Assembly: GCF_036346855.1 (NCBI RefSeq)
Contig: NZ_CP107841.1
Location: forward strand, 3,104,001-3,168,000
DNA from: Streptomyces europaeiscabiei
Lineage (GTDB): Bacteria > Actinomycetota > Actinomycetes > Streptomycetales > Streptomycetaceae
Direction: 5' to 3'
Length of the DNA: 64,000 nt
Each line of letters begins with the position of its first letter. The stretch's first letter is position 1. Positions 1 to 8,519 of the stretch are shown here, one piece after another. The translations under genes were made by a program, and so were the position numbers. Under the pieces are notes generated by a model. That model was not told the origin of the DNA, ran no database searches, and was given only the letters and a program-made list of their open reading frames with translations.

Positions 1-1553
1 ATCAGCCGGGCGTGCAGGTCCTCCGCGCTCTCGCCGTCACCCGCCTCCTCCTCCAGCACTCTCATCCACTCCTGTCCGGGGGACTGGGGCATGACGTGCT
101 CGATGGTGAGCTGCGCCAAGGCGAAGTCCACCGGCTCGGGGTGGCCGTAGCTCTCCTCAAGGCGTTGCAGCACACGCCTGCGCTGATGCGGGAGGCCGTA
201 CCGGTAGAAGGGCGCCTCCCGGACCTTCGTACGCAGCTCCTCGTCGTCGGGCCAGAAGCGGTTCTCCGCGGAGAGCAGCTGATGCAGGCCGTCCGCGACC
301 GGAACGCCCTGCGGGAACTGTGCGGGGACGGCCTGGAAGATCCTGTTCAGGTTGTTCGGCGGCACCCGGCAGATCGTCCGGCGCACGAGGAAGCTCTCGA
401 TGTACTCCATGGCCCGTGCCGTCTCCGCGGCGTCCGCCTCCCCGCGTGCCCGACGGTCGAGCAGCAGCATCAGCGCGGGGTAGGCCACCACCGCCTGCCA
501 GTCCTGCAGCCGGATCAGGTGCCCTCGTACCAGCGGATCGGGTTCGTTCTTGGGGCGGACGATCCGGCGGAAGTGGGCGCTGCGGCGGTGGAGTTCCCTG
601 ATGTACGCCTCGATGTCGGCCTCGCTCACCTCCGGGCGCTCGAATCGCTGCTGCTGCGCGGCATAGAGGTCCTGGCGGCGGACCCGGTCGTCGCCGTCGA
701 GCACCAACTGCAGCCACATGAGCTGTTCCAGCTCGCCGTTGCTCAGACTGTCCTGCATGGGCAGCCAGTACGTTTCGTACACCTGCTCCCCGAGCGTCGG
801 CAGCCGCATGAACAGGTAGTTCCGCAGCAGATCCGCCTGACTGAGCTTCAGGCCGGTGTTGTTGAGGGACTCGAAGATGCGGTGGACGTTGTCGCCGCGT
901 TCGGCGGTCACCGAGACCAGCGTGAGACGGGACGTGATCGCCTGCTCGATGCGCAGCACATTCTGGAACGCTGTCGGATCGTGCGCTTCGACAACTTTGC
1001 GGCGGAAGAAGCGGTAGGCAGCGGCCACCCTGTCCCCCGCGCTCTGCTCCTCCTGGGCCACACGAATGTGCGCGGCGTACTGTGCACGGTCGGCCTGGGT
1101 CGGCAGCAGGCGGAAGTAATCGCTGCCGCGCTTGCGCTTGTTGATGAGGTACTCCTCATCAATGCGCTCCGCTTCCTCCGGCTGCGTGTCCGCGATGTGA
1201 TCACGGATCGCGGCCAACGCCAAGGAGAGCGTGGTCAACCGCTGCTGGCCGTCGACAACGAGCCAGCGGGGAAAGGTCGCTTCGTTCTGCGGGGAGGGCG
1301 CGAGCACGACCGAGCCGAGGAAGTGTGTGCTCGCCTCCGCACCGGACTCCAGTAGTTCGGCCTGTTCGAGGATGTCACTCCACAACTGCGCCAGTTGCTT
1401 CTCCGTCCAGGAGTAGGTCCGTTGGTAGAGAGGAACCTGGAACTGCTGGGCTCGTCCCTGCACAAGGTCGGCGAACAAAGTCTCTTTGGCCTGCATGACG
1501 TCTTGCGCTCTCCATCGCTTCACCTGGTTGGCACTTGAGGCAGAAGAACCCAT
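1..1553 (-). CDS. DUF262/DUF1524 (GmrSD-like) nuclease, C-terminus beyond window edge
   Basis: The protein starts MGSSASSANQVKRW behind a GGAGGG ribosome binding site 5 nt upstream. A second Met 19 codons in has a weaker site. The N-terminal DUF262 domain shows the LVVDGQQRLTTLSL signature (about residues 88-101) of the ParB-like NTPase fold seen in GmrS. The reading frame continues for about 515 codons to the window edge, where IEHVMPQS marks the start of a DUF1524 HNH nuclease domain (GmrD part). Single-chain GmrSD proteins are type IV restriction enzymes acting on modified DNA; many DUF262/DUF1524 proteins belong to defence islands. The modification recognised cannot be told from sequence. 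The C-terminus lies outside the window, so completeness is unknown. Confidence 0.85.
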   Translation of the reverse strand, partial: MGSSASSANQVKRWRAQDVMQAKETLFADLVQGRAQQFQVPLYQRTYSWTEKQLAQLWSDILEQAELLESGAEASTHFLGSVVLAPSPQNEATFPRWLVVDGQQRLTTLSLALAAIRDHIADTQPEEAERIDEEYLINKRKRGSDYFRLLPTQADRAQYAAHIRVAQEEQSAGDRVAAAYRFFRRKVVEAHDPTAFQNVLRIEQAITSRLTLVSVTAERGDNVHRIFESLNNTGLKLSQADLLRNYLFMRLPTLGEQVYETYWLPMQDSLSNGELEQLMWLQLVLDGDDRVRRQDLYAAQQQRFERPEVSEADIEAYIRELHRRSAHFRRIVRPKNEPDPLVRGHLIRLQDWQAVVAYPALMLLLDRRARGEADAAETARAMEYIESFLVRRTICRVPPNNLNRIFQAVPAQFPQGVPVADGLHQLLSAENRFWPDDEELRTKVREAPFYRYGLPHQRRRVLQRLEESYGHPEPVDFALAQLTIEHVMPQSPGQEWMRVLEEEAGDGESAEDLHARL

Positions 1554-1561
1554 AGTGCCCT

Positions 1562-1687
1562 CCGAACAACGGGCGCGGGTTCCTCATCGACTGGAGCGGT
1601 GACACGAAGCAAGACCCGTCCCTGGTTCGCCGCGGGTTCGAATGGGCCGCGCGGACCGACACGACGGCCAACGCCGAGGCCGCGTAA
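1562..1687 (+). pseudogene. orphan C-terminal coding fragment
   Basis: A stretch of about 40 codons ending in TAA reads like real protein (GRGFLIDWSGDTKQDPS, then WAARTDTTANAEAA) but has no start codon. It begins within the 5' end of the DUF262 gene on the other strand, just after an in-frame TAG. I do not recognise the family. The likely reading is a 3' remnant of a gene lost by recombination; chance coding potential in GC-rich DNA is the alternative. Confidence 0.25.
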
Positions 1688-1872
1688 TCCCGCCGGGCCA
1701 GGACCGCCCGATGCCTCGGCTCCAACACCATGCTCCAACGGCTGTCGCCAACGCCCAGCCCTGAGGCCTCGCCCGCCCCTCCGCTCCAGGGACTTTTCAG
1801 GGACTTTCAGCTCTGTCCGACGGACTTCCGAGGGACTTTTCGCCGCCTAACACGGCAAGCTCCTGAAAGATC

Positions 1873-1908
1873 GGAAAGGGCCTCCGTCGCAGATCAGAGG
1901 CCCTTTCC
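1873..1908 (-). terminator. hairpin terminator of rnpB
   Basis: Perfect 12-bp inverted repeat (GGAAAGGGCCTC / GAGGCCCTTTCC) with a 12-nt loop, about 20 nt beyond the mature 3' end of RNase P RNA. There is no long U-tract, which is common for Streptomyces terminators. Confidence 0.75.
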
Positions 1909-1928
1909 CAGGCAAAGCCGCAGGTGGC

Positions 1929-2350
1929 GGCAGACGAGTCGGGCTGTACGCCGGGTTCTGTCGCCCGGTCGCCTCGCGGCGGCCGGGGAGACGGCCATCC
2001 ATCTAGGGCCAGCGTTGCCACTGGCCTCGTGCGGTCTACCCGCGGACTCGGGCGGGCAGCCCTCGAACGTCCGCGCAGAGCCACCCTTCTTGCGAAGAGG
2101 CGGCCCCTCTTGACCTTGCTCCGGGTGGGGTTTACCTAGCTGCCCAGGTCGCCCTGGGCACTGGTGGTCTCTTACACCACCGTTTCACCCTTACCGAGGA
2201 CCGAGGTCCCCGGCGGTCTGTTTTCTGTGGCACTGTCCCGCGGGTCACCCCGGGTGGCCGTTAGCCATCACCCTGCCCTGTGGAGCCCGGACGTTCCTCG
2301 GGGAGGTCCGTGAGGACCTTCACGCGGCCGTCCGCCCGGCTCGTCTGCCG
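1929..2350 (-). ncRNA. rnpB: RNase P RNA (class A, actinobacterial)
   Basis: Read on the minus strand, this holds the conserved 5' block GAGGAACGTCCGGGCTCCAC, the block GACAGTGCCACAGAAAACAG, and the 3' block GACAGAACCCGGCGTACAGC. The ends pair as helix P1 (GGCAGACGAG with CTCGTCTGCC), which sets the limits to within a few bases. It is the catalytic RNA that trims the 5' leader of precursor tRNAs. The length of about 420 nt fits streptomycete RNase P RNA. Its 5' end overlaps the 3' end of the EamA reading frame by about 90 nt, so its promoter must lie inside that gene. A hairpin terminator follows. Confidence 0.95.
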
Positions 2351-3268
2351 TGTCGACCATGCTACCCGGCGCCCACCGGTCCTCTGTCCCGTCGATGCCG
2401 TCGATGCCGTCGAGGCCGTCGATGCCGTCGCCAGGAACGAGCCCGCCAGGATCAGGGCGAAGGACGCCAGGATTCCGGGTGTGAGGCGCTCGTCCAGGAA
2501 GAGCGCGCCCGCCGCTACCGCCACCGCCGGGTTGACGTACGTGAAGACCGTCGCCCGTGTCGGGCCCACCTCCCGGATCAGTTCCAGGAAGGCCACGAAG
2601 GCCAGGGCCGTGCAGATCACGCCCAGGGCGGCGAGGGAGACCAGGGCGGGCGTCGAGGGGAGGGTCGGTGGGCGGGTCAGGGCTGCCGCGGGGGCGTAGA
2701 CCAGGGCCGACAGGAGCAGGACCGGGGCTATCAGCTGGAGGGTGGGGACCTGCTTGAGGTGGCGGGCCATGATCAGAGGGGCCGTGGCATAGCCGATCAC
2801 CGTGATCAGGACCTCGGTGAGGGAGAGGACGTTGCCGCCGGTGAGGTGCGGGACGGTCAGGACCGCCACGCCCGCCAGGCCAAGGGCCAGGCCGGTAGTG
2901 CGGCGGGCTCCCAGCCGTTCCGTGTCGCCGAAGAAGCGGGCCAGGAGGATGCTCACGATCGGTACGCCCGCGATCAGGAGGCCGGCCGTGGAGCTGGAGA
3001 GGTGGCGTTCGGCGTCGGTCAACGTCCACCAGGGGCCGATGACCTCGATCACGGCGAAGGCGAGCATCGGGCGCCAGTGCTGCCTGACTACGGGGATCAG
3101 CCCTCCCTGGCGCATCGCGAAGGGGAGCAGGAGGGCCGCGCCCAGGGCACAGCGTACGAAGACGACCATGGACGGGGAGACCTCGTCCACCGCCACTTTG
3201 ATCATCAGGTAGGGGATGCCCCAGAGGACTCCCATCAGGGAGAAGAGGAACCAGCCGCGTGCAGTCAT
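2261..3268 (-). CDS. EamA-family (DMT superfamily) membrane exporter
   Basis: A 335-residue protein, MTARGWFLFSLMGVLWGIPY at the start, with about ten hydrophobic segments arranged as two EamA repeats, the usual drug/metabolite transporter fold. Substrate unknown; family members export amino acids or small metabolites. It lies 70 bp downstream of an AraC regulator on the same strand, so the two are probably co-transcribed. The C-terminus is odd: after the last membrane segment come TAST repeats from a short tandem DNA repeat near 2395-2430. The frame then runs about 90 nt into rnpB before meeting a stop, so the last 30 residues are encoded by the RNase P RNA gene. Confidence 0.85.
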   Translation of the reverse strand: MTARGWFLFSLMGVLWGIPYLMIKVAVDEVSPSMVVFVRCALGAALLLPFAMRQGGLIPVVRQHWRPMLAFAVIEVIGPWWTLTDAERHLSSSTAGLLIAGVPIVSILLARFFGDTERLGARRTTGLALGLAGVAVLTVPHLTGGNVLSLTEVLITVIGYATAPLIMARHLKQVPTLQLIAPVLLLSALVYAPAAALTRPPTLPSTPALVSLAALGVICTALAFVAFLELIREVGPTRATVFTYVNPAVAVAAGALFLDERLTPGILASFALILAGSFLATASTASTASTASTGQRTGGRRVAWSTRQTSRADGRVKVLTDLPEERPGSTGQGDG

Positions 3269-3338
3269 GGGGTGAGTTTCGAGGCATGGGCCGTCATCCG
3301 TCTTGAACGCTGTTGCGCGCCCACTGCCCCCGGCGCCT

Positions 3339-4169
3339 CTACGGCCGCACGCTCGTCCGGTACGCCGCCGGCGTCACCCCCAGCACCCGTCTGAACCAGC
3401 GCGTCATGTGTGCCTGGTCCGCGAACCCCACCTGCCCGGCGACCTCCGCCGGGCGGGCGCCGGTCTCCAGCAGCCCCCGGGCCCGGCTCACCCGGTGCTG
3501 GGCCAGCCAGGCGTACGGGGGCATGCCCATCGTCGTGCGGAAGGCTCGCAGGAGTTGGTAGCGGGAGAGGCCCAGGTCCGTGGCGAGGTCGGCGAGGGAG
3601 GGTGGGGCGAGGAGTTCGTCGGCCAGACGGTCGCGTACGGCGAGGGCGATCGTGCCGGCGCCGGGGACCGTGTCGGGGGCTGCGCGGGACGTCGAATGGC
3701 GGCGGGCCAGGGCCGTGAGCAGCCAGGGGAGGCGGGACTCGGCCTCCAGGGGGTCGGGGCAGGTGCTCAGCTCGGCGTGGGCGGAGCGCAGGGCGGCGGC
3801 GAGTTCGGGGTCGTGGACGAGGGGGTCGCGGAAGTGCGGGGTGCCGCCGAGGATGCCGTCGGTGAGGAGGGCCGGGGTCGGGTAGAGGGCGCGGTAGGCG
3901 TAGGTGCCGTAGGCCGACTCTCCGGTGTGGACCTCGCCGGGGGCCAGGACGACGATCGAGCCCTCCCCCACCCTGAGGCCACCGCCCCGGTAGTCGATGC
4001 ACGAGGCGCCGAGGACGCAGATGCCGATGCTGAATTCCTCGTGGGTGTGCGGGGCGTAGCGGTGGTGGTCGAAGCGGGCGGTGAGGAGGTCGAGGGGGCG
4101 GTCGGGGCGGCCGAGGGTGGCACGGGTCCACCGGGTCTGTCCGTGTCTTTCTTGTCCGCCGCCGCCCAT
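3339..4169 (-). CDS. AraC-family transcriptional regulator
   Basis: 276 residues from the Met in MGGGGQERHGQ; an upstream Met would add 24 low-complexity residues. The N-terminal part is an AraC-type cupin ligand-binding domain (HTHEEFSIGICV, then an LAPGEVHTGE motif). The C-terminal 100 residues hold the two helix-turn-helix motifs, the second in GFADQAHMTRWFRRVLGVTP. The regulator precedes the EamA exporter and most likely controls it in response to the exported compound. The stop is 70 bp from the EamA start with no terminator between. Confidence 0.88.
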   Translation of the reverse strand: MGGGGQERHGQTRWTRATLGRPDRPLDLLTARFDHHRYAPHTHEEFSIGICVLGASCIDYRGGGLRVGEGSIVVLAPGEVHTGESAYGTYAYRALYPTPALLTDGILGGTPHFRDPLVHDPELAAALRSAHAELSTCPDPLEAESRLPWLLTALARRHSTSRAAPDTVPGAGTIALAVRDRLADELLAPPSLADLATDLGLSRYQLLRAFRTTMGMPPYAWLAQHRVSRARGLLETGARPAEVAGQVGFADQAHMTRWFRRVLGVTPAAYRTSVRP

Positions 4170-4253
4170 CCTCGCGCACCCCTTTCCAAGGCTGTAAGGG
4201 GTGCAACACCTGGGAGTCCGGCTTTCATACCGCCGCCGCATGCCCCCCGGTAC

Positions 4254-4409
4254 TCAGAGAAAGTCCGCCGTGTCCAGGTCGAGCGGCTTGCCGAAGGCAC
4301 GCGTGCAGTGGTCGCGGTAGTCGTCCTTCTCCGGGCTGCTGAAGAGTGTGACCTGGGATGTGTCACGGTCGGCCAGCAGGTAGAGGGGGATGCCGCTGCG
4401 GGCAGTCAT
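4254..4409 (-). pseudogene. Uma2-like C-terminal remnant or small ORF
   Basis: A 51-residue frame begins MTARSGIPLYLLADRD behind a strong AGGAGGGG site. Its pattern (IPLYLLADRDTSQVTLFSS, then AFGKPLDLDTADFL) resembles the last 50 residues of Uma2-family PD-(D/E)XK proteins. Those usually have a proline-rich PEPF-like insert between the GKPL-like and LDT-like blocks, which is missing here. The nuclease core is absent. It may be a decayed Uma2 gene that kept a usable ribosome binding site, so it may still be translated. Confidence 0.5.
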
Positions 4410-4585
4410 GTCACGCCCCTCCTTCTTCGGTCGCTCGCCGGACTGGGACATCGGCTGATCACCTGGCCGTGAGGTCGGGAACCGTTCCCTCGATCGTGGC
4501 ACATGATCCCGGTCACCGTCAGTCGCCGCCAGTTACCGAATCCGTCGCTTGACCCTGCCGCAGCGTCAACGTTTCTACTGGTCGT

Positions 4586-5392
4586 ATGCGGATCGGAGAA
4601 CTCGCCGCGACTGTCGGGGTCACCCCGCGGGCCGTGCGGCATTACCACCACCTCGGGCTGTTGCCGGAGCCGGAACGGCGGGCGAACGGGTATCGGGACT
4701 ACACGTTGCGGCACGCGGTCGTGCTGGCGCGGATTCGGCGGTTGACGGAGTTGGGGCTCGGGCTGGCCGAGGTGCGGGACGTGCTCACGGACGATGCCGG
4801 GCGTGAACTCGTCGAGGTGCTCGGGGAGTTGGACGAGGATCTGGCTCGGCAGGAGACGGAGATCCGGGAGCGGCGGGGGCGGTTGCGTGTCCTGATGGAG
4901 GACGCGCGCACCGGGCGGTTGCCGGTCGAGGGGCCGGTGTCCCCGGAACTCGCCGCCCTCTTCGGGAAGTTCGGGCCGGCGCCGCAGTCACCGATGGCCG
5001 CCAGGGACCGGGAGGTGTTCGCGCTCCTGGAGACGACCGCTACGCCCGAGGTGCGGGCGGGAATGCTGGCCGGACTGGAGAGCATGATGGCGGTCCCCGG
5101 CGCGGTGGAGCGGGCGCACGAGGCGTACGCGCTGCTCGACGCGCTCGCCGACGCCGAGCCCGACGACCCCCGCGTGGCAGAGGCGGCTCGCGTGCTGGCC
5201 GGTCTCATCCCGCCGGAGATGGTCCCGCCGGGCACCGACATCGACCTCGACAGCAGCAACAGCGGCACTGGCGGCAACGGCACCGGCACCGGCACCGGCA
5301 GCTTCCTGCGCGCCTTCTACGCCGACTTCGCCCCGGCCCAGGCGGAGGCCATCCGCCGCTCGCTCCGGATACTGATGGAGGACCGCCCATGA
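4586..5392 (+). CDS. MerR-family transcriptional regulator
   Basis: 268 residues. The N-terminal winged helix-turn-helix is typical (MRIGELAATVGVTPRAVRHY, then LLPEPERRANGYRDY), followed by the long dimerisation helix to about residue 110. The C-terminal part has no Cys-rich metal site, so an organic ligand or another partner is more likely than a metal. A Ser/Gly/Thr-rich stretch (about 223-241) arises from a GGCACC-type repeat. The stop codon overlaps the ATG of the next gene (ATGA), so the two are translationally coupled and the membrane protein is the obvious target or partner. Confidence 0.88.
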   Translation: MRIGELAATVGVTPRAVRHYHHLGLLPEPERRANGYRDYTLRHAVVLARIRRLTELGLGLAEVRDVLTDDAGRELVEVLGELDEDLARQETEIRERRGRLRVLMEDARTGRLPVEGPVSPELAALFGKFGPAPQSPMAARDREVFALLETTATPEVRAGMLAGLESMMAVPGAVERAHEAYALLDALADAEPDDPRVAEAARVLAGLIPPEMVPPGTDIDLDSSNSGTGGNGTGTGTGSFLRAFYADFAPAQAEAIRRSLRILMEDRP

Positions 5393-6015
5393 GAAGCGCC
5401 CACCGGATCGCCCACTCTCTCGTACGTCATGAACTCCTTTTGCTGGGGAGTGTGTTGCGCTGGATCGCGCGTCGACCGCACGGGATCGGCGATGGAGGGC
5501 GGGCGTTCGGGTACGCGCGGGGGCAGGGGGCCATGATGTTCGGGTTCGGCTTCGTGTGTGTCGTCGAGACCGTGACCATGTCCGTCCTGCTGCACGACCA
5601 TCCGCTCGTGCACCAGGTCTTCCTCGTCCTCGACCTCTACACGATCCTCATCGTCGTCGGGCTCCACGCGGCCTCCGTGACCCGCCCCCACGTCCTCGCC
5701 GGCACGACCCTGCGCCTGCGCCGCTTCGCCACCGTGGATCTGTGCGTGCCGCTCACCGCTGTGGCGTCGGTGCGCCGTGAGCTGCGTACGACGCACGAGA
5801 AGCGGGACGGTGAGCTGAGCATGGAGGTCGGTTCCCAGACCACCGTCACCATCGAACTGGACGAGCCCGTCGCGTACTTGACCTTCTTCGGCCGTCGCAG
5901 GGAAGTACGCCTGGTGCGCTTCCACGCCGATGAGTCCGATCAGCTCGTACGCCTGCTGCGGGAGTTCACGCCGGAACGAACCGCACCTTCGCCACTCCCG
6001 GTTCCGCCTGCGTGA
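5389..6015 (+). CDS. integral membrane protein coupled to MerR regulator
   Basis: 208 residues with two hydrophobic segments (about 48-65 and 70-95) followed by a soluble, mostly beta domain of about 100 residues (RFATVDLCVPLTAVASVRRE onward). Its pattern resembles PH-like domains of small bacterial membrane proteins, but I cannot name the family. The ATG overlaps the MerR stop codon. The 3' end overlaps the ancestral end of the convergent RNB gene by about 50 nt. Confidence 0.75.
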   Translation: MRSAHRIAHSLVRHELLLLGSVLRWIARRPHGIGDGGRAFGYARGQGAMMFGFGFVCVVETVTMSVLLHDHPLVHQVFLVLDLYTILIVVGLHAASVTRPHVLAGTTLRLRRFATVDLCVPLTAVASVRRELRTTHEKRDGELSMEVGSQTTVTIELDEPVAYLTFFGRRREVRLVRFHADESDQLVRLLREFTPERTAPSPLPVPPA

Positions 6016-7434
6016 GCCGTACCGGAAGCCGCTCCCCCAGCGGCAGCCGGGGGTTCCCACCACGCGGCCGATGACCGCCGGAGACTCCAACTGCACGGTT
6101 CCGACGGTGGGTCGGTCCTCCTCCACGTCCACCACGCACCCCTCGAAGACCTCCCCCACGCGGTCCCTGAGCAGCGCCGCCTCGACGATGTCCACGCACT
6201 CGCCCTCCACGCGTCCGGCCCGCCGGGTGCCCTCGGCCATCTCGTCGGGCAGGGTGTCGAAGGCCGCCAGGACCCAGTCGGGGGTCGCGGTGCCGGTGGC
6301 CGCCGCGAGGCAGACCTCCGAGGCGTAGCGGTCCACGAGGCGGCGGAGCGGGGCCGTGCAGTGGGCGTAGGGGGCGGCGACGGCGGAGTGGGTGGTGATG
6401 TCGGGGAAGTGACCGTCGCGGAAGGGCGTGTAGTGCGCGCCACGCAGCAGGGTCGTGCACTCCAGGAGGAAGGCGGCGTGGCGGGGGTCGTGCGGGTCGA
6501 GGGAGCGGACGAGCTGCGCGTACGAGACGTGGTGCGGCCAGTCGATGCGCAGGGCCTTGGCGGTGCGGCGGAGGCGGCCCACCGCGCCGTCCGGGGCGGC
6601 GGGGAGGGTGCGCAGTACGCCGGTGCCGTGGGCGAGCATCAGTTCGGCGGCGGCCATTCCGGTGAGGAGGGAGATCTGGGCGTTCCAGCCGTCGGCGGGG
6701 AGGGGGACGCGGTACACCGGCTCATAGCTCTCGCCGCCGTCGCCCGGGGTGCCGTGCTCGATGATCTCCTGCTCGGGGATGTTGAGGGAGATGCCGCCCC
6801 GTTCGACTTCCAGGCGCTCGCGCAGTTCGCCGATCTCCTTGAGCAGGGCGAGGGGTTCCTCGGCGGTGCCCGCGTCGATCTGTTGCTGTACGCCGGCGTA
6901 GTTCAGCTTGGCACGGCTGCGTACGAGGGCTCGGCGGACGTCGACGGTCTCGGTGCGGCCGTCCGCGTCGAGGTCCAGTGTCCACAGGACCGCCGGGCAG
7001 GTGTGGTCCGGGAGGAGGCTGGCGGCGCCCTCGGAGAGGCAGGCGGGGTGGAGGGGGACCTTGCCGTCGGGGAAGTAGAGGGTCGTCACCCGGCGGTGGA
7101 CCTCTGCGTCGAGTGCGCCGCCGGGGGTGACGAAGGCGGCGACGTCGGCGATGGCGTACCGGACGCGGTAGCCGCCATGCCCTCCGTCGCCCGGCCGCCG
7201 CGACAGGTGCATCGCCTGGTCGAGGTCGGTGGAGGCGGGCGGGTCGATGGTGAAGAGGGGGATGTCCGTGGCGTCGTGCGACGGCAGGCGCGGTGACTTC
7301 GCGGCGTGCTCCGCCTCGACGAGGACCTGGAGGGGGAAGACGTCGGGGACACCGAGGTCCCCGCGCAGCGCGCGCAGGGCCGCCCGCAGGGGAGCGTCTG
7401 CGGCGCCCTTGACGCGGAGATGGCGGCTGGGCAT
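5966..7434 (-). CDS. RNB-domain exoribonuclease (RNase II/R family), 3' frameshift likely
   Basis: Starts MPSRHLRVKGAADAPL. The RNB catalytic core is clear: FTIDPPASTDLDQAMHL supplies the acidic metal-binding cluster and YRVRYAIADVAAFV follows. Later blocks include HPACLSEGAASLLP and APLRRLVDRYASEV. This 3'-to-5' exonuclease class degrades single-stranded RNA; the protein is shorter than RNase R and lacks an obvious S1 domain. Around 6056-6058 one base seems missing. Before it the frame encodes RVVG; in the frame after it comes NPRLPLGERLPVRLTQAEPG, ending VRFVPA and a TGA at 5966. Read without correction, the frame runs on to 5317 through the opposite-strand gene and would give about 705 residues instead of about 489. 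Confidence 0.85.
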
Positions 7435-7646
7435 GGGTCGAGCGTAGGGCGGGGCGGGCGGCACGGCACCCCGGCGGCACCCCGGCGGCGGCATCCTGGT
7501 CTGCCGCATACCAGGAGCGCCTTGCCCGGAAGCCCGCACGCCCATGTCCCCTGGCCCCGGCCCTGGCCTGGCCCTGGCAGGTCCTCCTCTCCCCACCCCG
7601 TACGCTTTTGCGGAGCCCCGAGACCCCCCGAGAACAAGGAGCGCCC

Positions 7647-8429
7647 GTGCTCGTCCTGCTGCCCCCGTCCGAAGGCAAGGCCCCCTCCGCGGGTGGCGCT
7701 CCGCTGAAGCTGGAGGGGCTTTCGCTGCCGATGCTCACCGGGGCGCGGGAGGCGGTGATCGGTGAGCTGGTGGAGTTGTGTGCCGGTGACCAGGACAAGG
7801 CGCGTGAGGTGCTCGGGCTGAGCGAGGGGCTGCGCGGGGAGGTCGCCAAGAACGCGGAGCTGCTGACGGCCGGGACACGCCCGGCCGGGCAGGTCTACAC
7901 GGGGGTGCTGTACGACGCCCTCGACCTGGCCACCCTGGAGACCGCGGCCAAGCAGCGGGCCGCTCGCTCGCTGCTGGTCTTCTCGGGGCTGTGGGGCGCG
8001 GTCCGCGTGACGGACCGTATCCCCTCCTACCGTTGCTCGATGGGCGTCAAGCTGCCGGGCGTCGGCGCGCTCGGCACGCACTGGCGTACGCCGATGGCGT
8101 CGGAGCTCCCCGAGGCCGCCGGCGACGGACTCGTCCTGGACCTGCGGTCCTCGGCGTACACGGCCGCATGGAAGCCGAAGGGCGAGGTGGCGGGGCGGAC
8201 CGCGACCGTACGGGTACTGCACGCCCCCACCCGGAAGGTCGTCAGCCACTTCAACAAGGCGACCAAGGGCCGCATCGTGCGGAGTCTGCTGTCGGCCGGG
8301 ATCGCGCCCAAGGGCCCGGCGGAGCTGGTGGAGGCCCTGCGGGACCTCGGATACGTGGTGGAGGTGGAGCCTGCGGCGGGGGCCGGGAAGGCGTGGACGT
8401 TGGACGTGCTGGTGAACGAGGTCCACTGA
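7647..8429 (+). CDS. yaaA: peroxide stress protein YaaA family
   Basis: 260 residues from a GTG with AAGGAG 5 nt upstream; the start gives MLVLLPPSEGK, the family's N-terminal signature. The SGLWGAVRVTDRIPSY block and HFNKATKGRIVRSLL block are also typical of the YaaA/UPF0246 family, which in E. coli limits intracellular iron damage during peroxide stress and binds DNA. Length fits. It starts about 210 bp from the divergent RNB gene. Confidence 0.92.
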   Translation: MLVLLPPSEGKAPSAGGAPLKLEGLSLPMLTGAREAVIGELVELCAGDQDKAREVLGLSEGLRGEVAKNAELLTAGTRPAGQVYTGVLYDALDLATLETAAKQRAARSLLVFSGLWGAVRVTDRIPSYRCSMGVKLPGVGALGTHWRTPMASELPEAAGDGLVLDLRSSAYTAAWKPKGEVAGRTATVRVLHAPTRKVVSHFNKATKGRIVRSLLSAGIAPKGPAELVEALRDLGYVVEVEPAAGAGKAWTLDVLVNEVH

Positions 8430-8465
8430 CCCTCCCCCGCTGCCCTCCCTCGCCCTCTGGTATTG

Positions 8466-8495
8466 CAGCATGCGCAACGCTCGTTGTGCATGCTG
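8466..8495. promoter_or_regulatory. 14-bp inverted repeat, operator before aldolase gene
   Basis: Arms CAGCATGCGCAACG and CGTTGTGCATGCTG, one mismatch, 2-bp centre, placed 24-54 bp before the aldolase start. Size and position suit a dimeric repressor; IclR-family sites often have similar TTGCGCAA-like cores, but the regulator is not known from the window. Confidence 0.7.
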
Positions 8496-8519
8496 TGACA
8501 CCCGGGCAGGATGACAGGC

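Noticed and set aside
12..1355. Long plus-strand open frame opposite the DUF262 gene
   Set aside because: Shadow frame from high third-position GC; the minus strand carries the recognisable DGQQRL and HVMPQ motifs.
5317..5965. C-terminal extension of the RNB protein
   Set aside because: Antisense to the membrane-protein gene and unlike any RNB tail; explained by a one-base loss near 6056.
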